Shown one piece after another: positions 30,909-40,306 of a stretch of 64,000 nucleotides of DNA; within the stretch, counting starts at the first letter, position 1; the number at the start of each line of letters is the position of its first letter. This DNA comes from Streptomyces sp. ISL-10 (GTDB lineage Bacteria > Actinomycetota > Actinomycetes > Streptomycetales > Streptomycetaceae), in NCBI RefSeq assembly GCF_018614575.1, contig NZ_JAGGOJ010000025.1, positions 55,283 to 119,282 on the forward strand, written 5' to 3'. Both the position numbers and the translations under genes were made by a program. Below the pieces are notes generated by a model that did not search any database, had not been told where the DNA came from, and saw only the letters and a program-made list of their open reading frames with translations.

Positions 30909-32227
30909 GCACTTCGCCTGCTTCCCCCCGCGAGACCACCGAGGGCATCGTCTACACGGTCACCGGCGGCGACTGGGACGAGGTCGTCCAGTCGGCGGCC
31001 AAGGCCGACGACCAGCGCATCGTCGTCAACATGGGTCCCCAGCACCCCTCCACACACGGTGTCCTCCGCCTGATCCTGGAGATCGACGGCGAGACCGTCA
31101 CCGAGGCCCGCTGCGGCATCGGCTATCTGCACACGGGCATCGAGAAGAACCTCGAGTACCGCACGTGGACGCAGGGGACCACGTTCGTGACGCGCATGGA
31201 CTACCTGACGCCGTTCTTCAACGAGGCGGCGTACTGCCTGGGCGTGGAGCGGCTCCTCGGCATCGAGGAGCAGATCCCGGACCGGGCGACGACCATCCGC
31301 GTCCTGCTGATGGAGCTCAACCGGATCGCCTCGCACCTGGTCGCCATCGCCACCGGCGGAATGGAACTCGGTGCGACGACGGTCATGATCTACGGATTCC
31401 GCGACCGTGAACTGATTCTCGACATCTTCGAGCTGATCACCGGTCTGCGCATGAACCACGCGTACGTCCGGCCTGGCGGACTCGCCCAGGACCTGCCGCC
31501 CGGCGCGGTGGACCAGACGCGCGAGTTCGTGAAGACGATGAAGAAGAACCTGCCGGAGTACGACAAGCTCGCGACCGGCAACCCCATCTTCAAGGCACGA
31601 CTGCAGAACACCGGGTACCTCGACCTGACGGGCTGCATGGCGCTCGGCGTCACAGGACCGATCCTGCGCTCCGCGGGCCTCGCCCACGACCTGCGCAAGA
31701 CCGACCCCTACTGCGGTTACGAGACGTACGACTTCGACGTCCCGACCGCCGACACCTGCGACTCCTACGGCCGCTTCCTCATCCGCGTCGAGGAGATGCG
31801 GCAGTCCCTGCGGATCGTCGAGCAGTGCCTCGACCGCCTGGAGCCGGGGCCGGTCATGGTCGCCGACAAGAAGATCGCCTGGCCCGCGCAGCTCGCACTC
31901 GGTCCCGACGGTCTCGGCAACTCCCTCGACCACATCAAGAAGATCATGGGCACCTCCATGGAGGCCCTGATCCACCACTTCAAGCTGGTGACCGAGGGCT
32001 TCCGCGTGCCGGCCGGACAGACCTACGCCGCGGTCGAGTCGCCCAGGGGCGAACTGGGCGTCCACGTCGTCTCCGACGGCGGCACCCGCCCCTTCCGGGT
32101 CCACTTCCGCGACCCGTCCTTCACCAACCTGCAGGCCATGGCGGCCATGTGCGAAGGCGGCCAGGTCGCCGACGTCATCGTCGCCGTCGCGTCCATCGAC
32201 CCCGTGATGGGAGGCGTCGACCGGTGA
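30905..32227 (+). CDS. nuoD: NADH-quinone oxidoreductase subunit D
   Basis: This 440-residue 49-kDa-type subunit lines the quinone pocket with NuoB. NMGPQHPSTHGVLRL near residue 40 and the C-terminal DPVMGGVDR ending are diagnostic. The GTG at 30905 overlaps the nuoC stop (GTGA). A longer frame upstream overlaps nuoC and is not used. Confidence 0.96.
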   Translation: MSTSPASPRETTEGIVYTVTGGDWDEVVQSAAKADDQRIVVNMGPQHPSTHGVLRLILEIDGETVTEARCGIGYLHTGIEKNLEYRTWTQGTTFVTRMDYLTPFFNEAAYCLGVERLLGIEEQIPDRATTIRVLLMELNRIASHLVAIATGGMELGATTVMIYGFRDRELILDIFELITGLRMNHAYVRPGGLAQDLPPGAVDQTREFVKTMKKNLPEYDKLATGNPIFKARLQNTGYLDLTGCMALGVTGPILRSAGLAHDLRKTDPYCGYETYDFDVPTADTCDSYGRFLIRVEEMRQSLRIVEQCLDRLEPGPVMVADKKIAWPAQLALGPDGLGNSLDHIKKIMGTSMEALIHHFKLVTEGFRVPAGQTYAAVESPRGELGVHVVSDGGTRPFRVHFRDPSFTNLQAMAAMCEGGQVADVIVAVASIDPVMGGVDR

Positions 32228-33075
32228 CTGACGTAACTGCGACCAGTCTGGGCATGCCGCAACTGCCTGCCCCCGACTATCCGGCCGATGTGCGCGCCCG
32301 GCTGGAGGCGGATGCCCAGGAGGTCATCGCCCGCTACCCCGACTCCCGCTCCGCGCTGCTGCCGCTGCTGCACCTCGTGCAGTCGGAGGAGGGCCATGTG
32401 TCCCGTACGGGCATGCGGTTCTGCGCGGAGATGCTGGAGCTGACCACCGCCGAGGTCACCGCGGTCGCCACCTTCTACACCATGTACCGGCGCAAGCCGT
32501 CGGGCGACTACCAGGTGGGCGTCTGCACCAACACCCTGTGCGCGGTGATGGGCGGCGACGCGATCTTCGAGGAGCTCAAGGAGCACCTCGGCGTCGGCAA
32601 CAACGAGACGACCGAGGACGGCAAGGTCACGCTCGAGCACATCGAGTGCAACGCGGCCTGCGACTTCGCGCCCGTCGTGATGGTCAACTGGGAGTTCTTC
32701 GACAACCAGACACCTCAGACGGCGAAGAAGCTGGTCGACGATCTGCGGGCGGGCAAGCAGGTCAGCCCCACCCGCGGCGCACCGCTGTGCACGTACAAGG
32801 AGACCGCCCGCATCCTGGCCGGCTTCCCCGACGAGCGCCCCGGTGTGGTCGAGGCGAGCGGCGGCGCCGGGCCCGCGTCGTTGATCGGGCTCCGCCTGGC
32901 CAGGGGCGAGGCCGCCCCGGCGCGGGTGGTCCACCCGCGCGGCGAGGCGCCCCGGGACACGCCGCCGCACGAGCCGCCGCCCGGCGAGCACCTCAGCTCG
33001 CACGACGCGCCCCAGCAGACATCCGCGTCCGACCCGGACCACCCGGCCGGACCCGTGGCCGAGGAGGGGGAGTGA
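32224..33075 (+). CDS. nuoE: NADH-quinone oxidoreductase subunit E
   Basis: This 283-residue subunit holds a thioredoxin-like [2Fe-2S] domain with Cys101, Cys106, Cys142 and Cys146 (CTNTLC and CNAAC), the N1a cluster of the NADH module. About 80 Pro-rich residues follow the domain and make it longer than the usual 160-240. The start overlaps nuoD (GTGA). Confidence 0.95.
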   Translation: MTDVTATSLGMPQLPAPDYPADVRARLEADAQEVIARYPDSRSALLPLLHLVQSEEGHVSRTGMRFCAEMLELTTAEVTAVATFYTMYRRKPSGDYQVGVCTNTLCAVMGGDAIFEELKEHLGVGNNETTEDGKVTLEHIECNAACDFAPVVMVNWEFFDNQTPQTAKKLVDDLRAGKQVSPTRGAPLCTYKETARILAGFPDERPGVVEASGGAGPASLIGLRLARGEAAPARVVHPRGEAPRDTPPHEPPPGEHLSSHDAPQQTSASDPDHPAGPVAEEGE

Positions 33076-34454
33076 TGACCTTGTCCACCGAATACGGAGG
33101 CGCTTCCCAGCCGCACGCCCGCGGCGAGGCGAGCCCGGAGAAACTGCTCGCCCCGGTGCTCTCGGCCTTCTGGGACGAACCGGAGTCCTGGACCCTGGCG
33201 ACGTACCGCAGGCACGAGGGCTACGAGGGGCTGCGCAAGGCCCTCGCGATGTCGCCCGACGACCTCATCGCCTACGTCAAGGAGTCGGGCCTGCGCGGCC
33301 GCGGCGGCGCGGGCTTCCCCACCGGGATGAAGTGGCAGTTCATCCCGCAGGGCGACGGCAAGCCCCACTACCTCGTGGTCAACGCCGACGAGTCGGAGCC
33401 GGGCACCTGCAAAGACATCCCGCTCCTCTTCGCCAACCCGCACTCCCTCATCGAGGGCATCGTGATCGCCTGCTACGCGATCCGGTCCAACCACGCCTTC
33501 ATCTACCTGCGCGGCGAGGTCGTCCCCGTGCTGCGGAGGCTGCACGAGGCCGTGCGGGAGGCGTACGAAGCGGGCTTCCTCGGCAAGGACATCCTGGGCA
33601 GCGGACTCGACCTCGAGGTCACCGTGCACGCGGGTGCCGGCGCGTACATCTGCGGTGAGGAGACCGCGCTGCTGGACTCCCTGGAAGGCCGCCGGGGCCA
33701 GCCCCGGCTCAGGCCCCCCTTCCCCGCGGTGGCCGGTCTGTACGCGTGCCCCACGGTGGTGAACAACGTCGAGTCCATCGCCTCGGTTCCCGCGATCCTG
33801 AACAAGGGCAAGGACTGGTTCAGGTCCATGGGCAGCGAGAAGTCCCCCGGCTTCACGCTCTACTCGCTCAGCGGCCATGTCGCGGGCCCCGGCCAGTACG
33901 AGGCCCCGCTCGGCATCACGCTGCGCCAGCTGCTCGACATGAGCGGCGGCATGCGGCCTGGCCACCGGCTCAAGTTCTGGACGCCGGGCGGTTCCTCGAC
34001 CCCGATGTTCACCGACGAGCACCTCGACGTCCCGCTCGACTACGAGGGCGTGGGCGCCGCCGGCTCGATGCTGGGCACCAAGGCGCTCCAGTGCTTCGAC
34101 GAGACGACCTGCGTGGTGCGTGCCGTGACGCGATGGACCGAGTTCTACGCCCACGAGTCCTGCGGCAAGTGCACGCCCTGCCGTGAAGGGACGTACTGGC
34201 TGGTGCAGTTGCTGAGGGACATCGAGGCCGGCAGGGGCGTCATGAGCGACCTCGACAAGCTGAACGACATCGCCGACAACATCAACGGCAAGTCGTTCTG
34301 CGCCCTCGGCGACGGGGCCGCATCGCCGATCTTCTCCTCGCTCAAGTACTTCCGCGACGAGTACGAGCAGCACATCACGGGCGGGGGCTGCCCCTTCGAC
34401 CCGGCCAAGTCGACGGTCTGGGCCGACCGACACAGCACGGAGGTGTCCGCATGA
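33075..34454 (+). CDS. nuoF: NADH-quinone oxidoreductase subunit F
   Basis: This 459-residue NADH- and FMN-binding subunit has GLRGRGGAGFPTGMKW, VNADESEPGTCKD, and the [4Fe-4S] N3 motif ESCGKCTPCREGT with the distant Cys in FCALGDG. It oxidises NADH and passes electrons to NuoE and NuoG. ATG 33075 is preferred over GTG 33072 because AGGAGG lies seven bases before it. Confidence 0.95.
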   Translation: MTLSTEYGGASQPHARGEASPEKLLAPVLSAFWDEPESWTLATYRRHEGYEGLRKALAMSPDDLIAYVKESGLRGRGGAGFPTGMKWQFIPQGDGKPHYLVVNADESEPGTCKDIPLLFANPHSLIEGIVIACYAIRSNHAFIYLRGEVVPVLRRLHEAVREAYEAGFLGKDILGSGLDLEVTVHAGAGAYICGEETALLDSLEGRRGQPRLRPPFPAVAGLYACPTVVNNVESIASVPAILNKGKDWFRSMGSEKSPGFTLYSLSGHVAGPGQYEAPLGITLRQLLDMSGGMRPGHRLKFWTPGGSSTPMFTDEHLDVPLDYEGVGAAGSMLGTKALQCFDETTCVVRAVTRWTEFYAHESCGKCTPCREGTYWLVQLLRDIEAGRGVMSDLDKLNDIADNINGKSFCALGDGAASPIFSSLKYFRDEYEQHITGGGCPFDPAKSTVWADRHSTEVSA

Positions 34455-34660
34455 GTCCGGCGCACGCACCCGGCGCCGGCCGCGGCTTCGCCGCGGTCCG
34501 CCCCGGCGGGCGGACGGAAACCGGCGGGTCCTCGCGCCCGGCCCCGGTCGTCCGCGGCCACGCCGCGAGCCGTCCCGGGCGGCCGGCTCCGTCGGCCCTG
34601 CCCACCGGTTCGGGTCACGCAAGGCGATTCGACTCGTTGCACCTGGAGGTGAACGCATGA
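34451..34660 (+). CDS. 69-codon ORF embedded between nuoF and nuoG
   Basis: The ATG at 34451 overlaps the nuoF stop and the TGA at 34658 overlaps the nuoG start, both as ATGA, so this frame would be translated by coupling. The product is rich in Gly, Pro, Arg, Ala and Ser (for example RPGGRTETGGSSRPAPVVRG), lacks hydrophobic or catalytic motifs and resembles no Complex I subunit. It may be a genuine small protein, or a filler frame whose stop keeps ribosomes close to the nuoG site GGAGG (34643-34647). Nothing else explains the roughly 200 bases here. Confidence 0.45.
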   Translation: MSPAHAPGAGRGFAAVRPGGRTETGGSSRPAPVVRGHAASRPGRPAPSALPTGSGHARRFDSLHLEVNA

Positions 34661-37161
34661 CCGTCACGACAAGTGCGCCCTCCGGTGGCGGGGAGGCTGC
34701 CGTACCGCCGGAGGACCTCGTCTCGCTGACCATCGACGGCATCGAGCTCTCGGTCCCCAAGGGAACCCTGGTGATCCGGGCCGCCGAAATCCTCGGCATC
34801 GAGATCCCACGCTTCTGCGACCACCCGCTTCTCGACCCCGCCGGCGCCTGCCGCCAGTGCATCGTCGAGGTCGAGGGCCAGCGCAAGCCGATGGCCTCCT
34901 GCACCATCACCTGCACCGACGGCATGGTCGTCAGGACGCAGCTCACCTCGCCCGTCGCCGAGAAGGCGCAGAAGGGCGTGATGGAGCTCCTGCTGATCAA
35001 CCATCCGCTGGACTGCCCGGTCTGCGACAAGGGCGGCGAGTGCCCGCTGCAGAACCAGGCGGTCTCGCACGGCCAGGCGGATTCCCGCTTCGAGGGAAAG
35101 AAGCGCACCTACGAAAAGCCCGTGCCGATCTCGACACAGGTGCTGCTCGACCGCGAGCGGTGCGTGCTGTGCGCCCGCTGCACCCGTTTCTCCCAGCAGA
35201 TCGCGGGCGACCCGATGATCGAGCTGCTTGAGCGCGGTGCGCTGCAGCAGGTCGGCACCGGTGAGGGCGACCCCTTCGAGTCGTACTTCTCCGGCAACAC
35301 CATCCAGATCTGCCCGGTGGGCGCGCTCACTTCGGCCGCGTACCGCTTCCGCTCCCGCCCCTTCGACCTGGTCTCGTCGCCGAGCGTGTGCGAGCACTGT
35401 GCGGGCGGCTGCGCCACCCGCACCGACCACCGGCGCGGCAAGGTCATGCGCCGGCTGGCCGCCGAGGACCCGGAGGTCAACGAGGAGTGGCTGTGCGACA
35501 AGGGACGGTTCGCCTTCCGCTACGCCCAGCAGCGCGACCGCCTCACCACCCCCCTGGTGCGCAACAAGGACACCGGTGAGCTGGAGCCGGCGAGCTGGCC
35601 GGAGGCGCTGGAGGCGGCCGCGGAGGGCCTGCGGGCCGCACGCGGCCGGGCCGGTGTGCTCACCGGCGGCCGTCTGACCGTCGAGGACTCCTACGCGTAC
35701 GCCAAGTTCGCCCGGGTCGCCCTCGGAACCAACGACATCGACTTCCGCGCGCGGGTCCACTCCGCCGAGGAGGCCGACTTCCTGGCGGCCCACGTCGCCG
35801 GCCGCGGCCGGGACCTGTCCGGGACCGGAGTCACCTACACCTCTCTGGAGAAGGCTCCCGCGGTCCTGCTCGCCGGATTCGAGTCGGAGGAGGAGGCGCC
35901 CGGCGTCTTCCTGCGGCTGCGCAAGGCCCACCGCAAGCACGGTCAGCGCACCTTCTCCCTGGCCACCCACGCCACCCGGGGACTCACCAAGGCGGGCGGC
36001 ACGCTGCTGCACGCGGCCCCCGGCACCGAGACCGAGTGGCTCGACGCCCTCGCCTCCGGCACGGGCCTGGACCCGGACGGCGCGAAGGCGGCCGAGGCGC
36101 TGCGCGCCGAGGGCGCGGTGATCGTCGTGGGCGAGCGGCTCGCGGCCGTCCCCGGCGGCCTCACCGCCGCCCTGCGCGCGCAGGCCGCCACCGGGGCCCG
36201 TCTGGTGTGGATCCCGCGCCGGGCAGGCGACCGCGGCGCGGTCGAGGCGGGCGCGCTGCCGTCGCTGCTGCCCGGCGGCCGGCCGGCCACCGACCCGCGG
36301 GCCCGCGAGGAGACCGCCGGGGTCTGGCGGGTACGCGAACTTCCGCACCGCTACGGCCGCGACACCGGCCAGATCGTCGAGGCCGCGGCCACCGGCGAAC
36401 TGGGCGCACTCGTCGTCGCCGGTGTCGAGGTCGCGGATCTGCCCGATGTGGCACGCGCGAGGGAGGCACTGGATGCGGTCGGCTTCCTGGTCTCCCTGGA
36501 GCTGCGGCCCGGCGAGGTCACCGAGCGGGCGGACGTCGTCTTCCCGGTGGCGGCCGTGGCGGAGAAGCCCGGCACCTTCCTCAACTGGGAAGGCCGGGTC
36601 CGGATGTTCGAAGCCGCACTCAAGCCCGAGCAGATGACCCGCCCCCCCGCGCCGACCGACGCCCGGGTGCTGCACATGCTCGCCGACGCGCTCGACATCC
36701 CCTTCGGCCTGCCGGACCTGAAGTCCGTACGCGCCGAGATGGACCGGCTCGGCCGCTGGGACGGTCCCCGCGCCGGCGCGCCCGCCGAGTCCGCCCGGCC
36801 GCTGCCCCGACCGGGCGCGGGCGAGGCGGTCCTCGCCGGTCACCGGCTCCTGCTCGACCAGGGTGTGCTCCAGCAGGGCGACGAGGCGCTGGCCGGTACC
36901 CGGCACGCCGCCGTGGCCCGGCTGTCGGCGGCGACCGCGGCCGAGACGGGCGTGAAGGACGGCGACGAACTCCAGGTATCCGGCCCGGCCGGATCGGTGC
37001 GGCTGCCGCTCCAGGTGAGCGAGATGCCCGACCGGGTGGTGTGGCTGCCCCTGAACTCCGTGGGCGGCGGCGTCGCCGCCGACACCGGGGCACGCCCGGG
37101 TGAGCTGGTCCGCATCACGGCGGCGACAGGTGCGACGGGTGCGACGGAGGTGGAGGCGTGA
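34657..37161 (+). CDS. nuoG: NADH-quinone oxidoreductase subunit G
   Basis: This 834-residue subunit has an N-terminal [2Fe-2S] domain (CDHPLLDPAGACRQC), His/Cys cluster N5 (HPLDCPVCDKGGECPLQNQ), a [4Fe-4S] set in CVLCARCTRF and a fourth set in CEHCAGGC. A molybdopterin oxidoreductase-like domain without cofactor ligands follows. It wires electrons from NuoF to NuoI. The C-terminal part is Ala-rich and shorter than some homologues. The start overlaps the small ORF. Confidence 0.95.
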   Translation: MTVTTSAPSGGGEAAVPPEDLVSLTIDGIELSVPKGTLVIRAAEILGIEIPRFCDHPLLDPAGACRQCIVEVEGQRKPMASCTITCTDGMVVRTQLTSPVAEKAQKGVMELLLINHPLDCPVCDKGGECPLQNQAVSHGQADSRFEGKKRTYEKPVPISTQVLLDRERCVLCARCTRFSQQIAGDPMIELLERGALQQVGTGEGDPFESYFSGNTIQICPVGALTSAAYRFRSRPFDLVSSPSVCEHCAGGCATRTDHRRGKVMRRLAAEDPEVNEEWLCDKGRFAFRYAQQRDRLTTPLVRNKDTGELEPASWPEALEAAAEGLRAARGRAGVLTGGRLTVEDSYAYAKFARVALGTNDIDFRARVHSAEEADFLAAHVAGRGRDLSGTGVTYTSLEKAPAVLLAGFESEEEAPGVFLRLRKAHRKHGQRTFSLATHATRGLTKAGGTLLHAAPGTETEWLDALASGTGLDPDGAKAAEALRAEGAVIVVGERLAAVPGGLTAALRAQAATGARLVWIPRRAGDRGAVEAGALPSLLPGGRPATDPRAREETAGVWRVRELPHRYGRDTGQIVEAAATGELGALVVAGVEVADLPDVARAREALDAVGFLVSLELRPGEVTERADVVFPVAAVAEKPGTFLNWEGRVRMFEAALKPEQMTRPPAPTDARVLHMLADALDIPFGLPDLKSVRAEMDRLGRWDGPRAGAPAESARPLPRPGAGEAVLAGHRLLLDQGVLQQGDEALAGTRHAAVARLSAATAAETGVKDGDELQVSGPAGSVRLPLQVSEMPDRVVWLPLNSVGGGVAADTGARPGELVRITAATGATGATEVEA

Positions 37162-38534
37162 CCACAATGACCAGCCTGGCGCTTGAGGACCTGTCCATGT
37201 TCGGGCGGGACCCCTGGTGGCTCGTCGTCGTCAAGGCCGTGTTCTGCTTCGCGTTCCTGATGGTGACCGTGCTCTTCTCCATCGTGTGGGAGCGCAAGGT
37301 CGTCGCCTGGATGCAGCTGCGCATCGGCCCCAACCGGCACGGCCCCTGGGGACTTCTCCAGTCGCTCGCCGACGGCGTCAAGCTGATGCTCAAGGAAGAC
37401 GTGATCGTCAAGCGCGCGGACAAGGTGGTCTACATCCTTGCGCCGATCGTCGCCGCGATCCCGGCCTTCATGGCGATCGCCGTGATCCCGTTCGGCCCGG
37501 CCGGCAACGAGATCTCGATCTTCGGCCACCGCACCACGATGCAGCTCACCGACCTGCCGATCGCGATGCTCTACATCCTCGCGGTCGCCTCGATCGGCAT
37601 CTACGGCATCGTGCTCGCCGGCTGGTCGTCCGGCTCGACGTATCCGCTGCTCGGCGGACTGCGCTCCTGCGCGCAGATGATCTCGTACGAGATCGCGATG
37701 GGCGCGGCGTTCGCCTCCGTCTTCCTCTACTCCGGATCGATGTCGACGTCGGCGATCGTGGAGGCCCAGGCGGACCGCTGGTACATCCTGCTGCTGCCGG
37801 TCTCCTTCATCATCTATGTCGTCACGATGGTCGGTGAGACCAACCGGGCGCCGTTCGACATGCCGGAGTCCGAGGGCGACCTCGTCGGCGGCTTCAACAC
37901 CGAGTACAGCTCCATCAAGTTCGCGATGTTCATGCTGGCCGAGTACGTCAACATGGTCACCGTCGCCGCCGTCTCGGTCACCCTGTTCCTCGGCGGCTGG
38001 CGGGCGCCGTACCCGATCTCCGCCTTCTGGGAGGGCGCGAACCACGGCTGGTGGCCGATGCTCTGGTTCGTCGTCAAGGTCCAGCTTCTCCTCTTCTTCT
38101 TCATCTGGCTGCGCGGCACGCTGCCGCGGGTGCGCTACGACCAGCTGATGAAGCTCGGCTGGAAGGTCCTGATCCCGGTCTCCGTCGTCTGGCTGATGCT
38201 GGTCGCGACCGTGCGGGCGCTGCGGAACGAGAACTACGACTTCCAGCAGATCGTGCTGTACGTCGCCGGCGCGGTGATCGCGGTCCTGCTCCTGTCCTTC
38301 GTCGCCGACGTCTTCCGCGGCAAGAAGGACAAGGAGGCGGAGGCCGCCCAGGCTGCCAAGCCCGGCCCGTTCGACCCGATGGCGGGCGGATTCCCCGTAC
38401 CGCCGCTGCCCGGACAGGAGTTGCCGCCGGTGCCGCGCAGGCGCCCGCGCCGAGATCGCGAACTGATTGTCAGTGGCGGACCCAATACTGACAGTGATGG
38501 TCCTCAGGACGGAAAGGAGGCTGACGGTGTCTGA
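37158..38534 (+). CDS. nuoH: NADH-quinone oxidoreductase subunit H
   Basis: This 458-residue membrane subunit has eight to nine helices and the quinone-channel signatures RIGPNRHGPWGLLQSLADG and ETNRAPFDMPESEGDLVGGF. It couples quinone reduction to proton transfer. A cytosolic tail of about 80 residues, rich in Pro and Arg, is longer than in enteric proteins. The frame overlaps nuoG by four bases and nuoI by eight. Confidence 0.96.
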   Translation: MTTMTSLALEDLSMFGRDPWWLVVVKAVFCFAFLMVTVLFSIVWERKVVAWMQLRIGPNRHGPWGLLQSLADGVKLMLKEDVIVKRADKVVYILAPIVAAIPAFMAIAVIPFGPAGNEISIFGHRTTMQLTDLPIAMLYILAVASIGIYGIVLAGWSSGSTYPLLGGLRSCAQMISYEIAMGAAFASVFLYSGSMSTSAIVEAQADRWYILLLPVSFIIYVVTMVGETNRAPFDMPESEGDLVGGFNTEYSSIKFAMFMLAEYVNMVTVAAVSVTLFLGGWRAPYPISAFWEGANHGWWPMLWFVVKVQLLLFFFIWLRGTLPRVRYDQLMKLGWKVLIPVSVVWLMLVATVRALRNENYDFQQIVLYVAGAVIAVLLLSFVADVFRGKKDKEAEAAQAAKPGPFDPMAGGFPVPPLPGQELPPVPRRRPRRDRELIVSGGPNTDSDGPQDGKEADGV

Positions 38535-39159
38535 GGAATCCGAGAGCACGTTCCAGAACCCGGTCGCCGGCTTCGGCGTGACCTTCAAGGCCATGTTCAA
38601 GAAGCGGCTGACCGAGCAGTATCCGGAGCAGCAGAAGGTCACGGCGCCGCGCTTCCACGGCCGGCACCAGCTCAACCGCCATCCGGACGGACTCGAGAAG
38701 TGCGTCGGTTGCGAGCTGTGCGCCTGGGCCTGTCCGGCCGACGCGATCTATGTGGAGGGCGCGGACAACACCGACGAGGAGCGCTACTCCCCGGGCGAGC
38801 GGTACGGCCGCGTCTACCAGATCAACTACGCCCGGTGCATTTTCTGCGGCCTGTGCATCGAGGCCTGCCCCACCCGCGCGCTGACGATGACCAACGAGTT
38901 CGAGCTGGCCGACAGCAGCCGGGCGAACCTCATCTACACCAAGGAGCAACTGCTCGCCGGTCTGGAGGAGGACATGGTCGACAGCCCGCACGCCATCTAC
39001 CCCGGCATGGACGAACAGGACTACTACCGGGGGCTGGTCACGGAGGCCGCGCCCGGTACGGTCCAGCAGGTGGCCCACTCCAAGGGCGAGACCGTCCAGG
39101 AGGCCGAGTCGACGTTCGGCGAGGGCGAACCGGCCTCGAAGAAGGTGATCGGGGCATGA
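38527..39159 (+). CDS. nuoI: NADH-quinone oxidoreductase subunit I
   Basis: This 210-residue ferredoxin-like subunit has two [4Fe-4S] motifs: Cys59, 62, 65 and 69 in CVGCELCAWACP, and Cys104, 107, 110 and 114 in CIFCGLCIEACP. These are clusters N6a and N6b, which feed N2 in NuoB. The GTG at 38527 is preceded by AGGAGG; the frame extends upstream inside nuoH but has no family similarity there. Confidence 0.95.
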   Translation: MSEESESTFQNPVAGFGVTFKAMFKKRLTEQYPEQQKVTAPRFHGRHQLNRHPDGLEKCVGCELCAWACPADAIYVEGADNTDEERYSPGERYGRVYQINYARCIFCGLCIEACPTRALTMTNEFELADSSRANLIYTKEQLLAGLEEDMVDSPHAIYPGMDEQDYYRGLVTEAAPGTVQQVAHSKGETVQEAESTFGEGEPASKKVIGA

Positions 39160-39995
39160 ACCTGCTCGCCGCCTCCGCCACCTCCACGGGCGAGGCCGTC
39201 CAGTTCTGGGTGCTCGGCACGATCGCGGTCGTCGGGGCGCTCGGCACGATCCTGATGAAGCGGGCTGTGCACAGCGCGCTCAGCCTCGCCGGGACCATGA
39301 TCGTCCTGGCGGTCTTCTACCTCGCCAACGGGGCGTACTTCCTCGGCGTCGTCCAGATCATCGTCTACACCGGCGCGATCATGATGCTGTTCCTCTTCGT
39401 CGTCATGCTGGTCGGCGTCACCGCTGCCGACTCGCTGAAGGAGACGCTGAAGGGGCAGCGCTGGCTGGCCGCCGCCTGCGGACTCGGCTTCGGCATCCTG
39501 CTGATCGCCGGCATCGGCCATGCCTCACTGGAGAACTTCAACGGACTGGGCGTCGCCAACACCGCGAACGGGGGCAACGTCGAGGGCCTTGCCGCCCTGA
39601 TCTTCACCAAGTACGTCTTCGCCTTCGAGATCACCGGCGCCTTGCTGATCACGGCCGCCGTCGGCGCGATGGTCCTCACGCACCGCGAGCGCACCGAGCG
39701 GGCCAGGACCCAGCGGGAGCTGTCCGAGCAGCGTGTACGGGAAGGCAAGCAGCTGCCGCCCCTGCCCGCGCCCGGCGTCTATGCCCGGCACAACGCGGTG
39801 GACATCCCCGGTCTGCTGCCCGACGGCACCGCCTCCGAGCTCACCGTCAGCAAGACGCTGCGTGAGCGCGGCCAGATCCGCGATGTGTCGAGCGACGCGC
39901 TGGGCGATCTCAAGGCGCTCGAACAGCGCGCCGAGGAGCGTCTCGGCCGCGACAAGGACGAGCACGACCGGGACGGACAGGAGGCCACGCGGTGA
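39156..39995 (+). CDS. nuoJ: NADH-quinone oxidoreductase subunit J
   Basis: This 279-residue membrane subunit has five helices in its first 170 residues and the VQIIVYTGAIMMLFLFVVML segment (helix 3, with the conformational pi-bulge region). A 105-residue hydrophilic, charged tail follows that enteric NuoJ lacks. The start overlaps nuoI (ATGA) and the stop overlaps nuoK. Confidence 0.94.
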   Translation: MNLLAASATSTGEAVQFWVLGTIAVVGALGTILMKRAVHSALSLAGTMIVLAVFYLANGAYFLGVVQIIVYTGAIMMLFLFVVMLVGVTAADSLKETLKGQRWLAAACGLGFGILLIAGIGHASLENFNGLGVANTANGGNVEGLAALIFTKYVFAFEITGALLITAAVGAMVLTHRERTERARTQRELSEQRVREGKQLPPLPAPGVYARHNAVDIPGLLPDGTASELTVSKTLRERGQIRDVSSDALGDLKALEQRAEERLGRDKDEHDRDGQEATR

Positions 39996-40291
39996 ATCCG
40001 GTCAACTATCTGTATCTGGCAGCGCTGTTGTTCACCATCGGCGCGGCCGGCGTGCTGATCCGGCGGAACGCGATCGTGGTCTTCATGTGCGTCGAGCTGA
40101 TGCTCAACGCCTGCAATCTCGCGTTCGTCGCCTTCTCCCGGATGCACGGCAATCTCGACGGCCAGATCATCGCGTTCTTCACGATGGTCGTCGCCGCAGC
40201 GGAGGTCGTGGTCGGACTCGCGATCATCGTCGCGGTGTTCCGTTCCCGCCACTCGGCCTCGGTCGACGACGCCAGCCTGATGAAGCTGTAA
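39992..40291 (+). CDS. nuoK: NADH-quinone oxidoreductase subunit K
   Basis: This 99-residue MnhC/MrpC-like subunit has three helices and the conserved acidic VELMLNACNLAFV and AAAEVVVGLAIIV segments. Two buried Glu residues in these helices take part in proton translocation. It has standard length and a GTG start overlapping nuoJ. Confidence 0.95.
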   Translation: MNPVNYLYLAALLFTIGAAGVLIRRNAIVVFMCVELMLNACNLAFVAFSRMHGNLDGQIIAFFTMVVAAAEVVVGLAIIVAVFRSRHSASVDDASLMKL

Positions 40292-40306
40292 GGGTAGGGA
40301 CGAATC

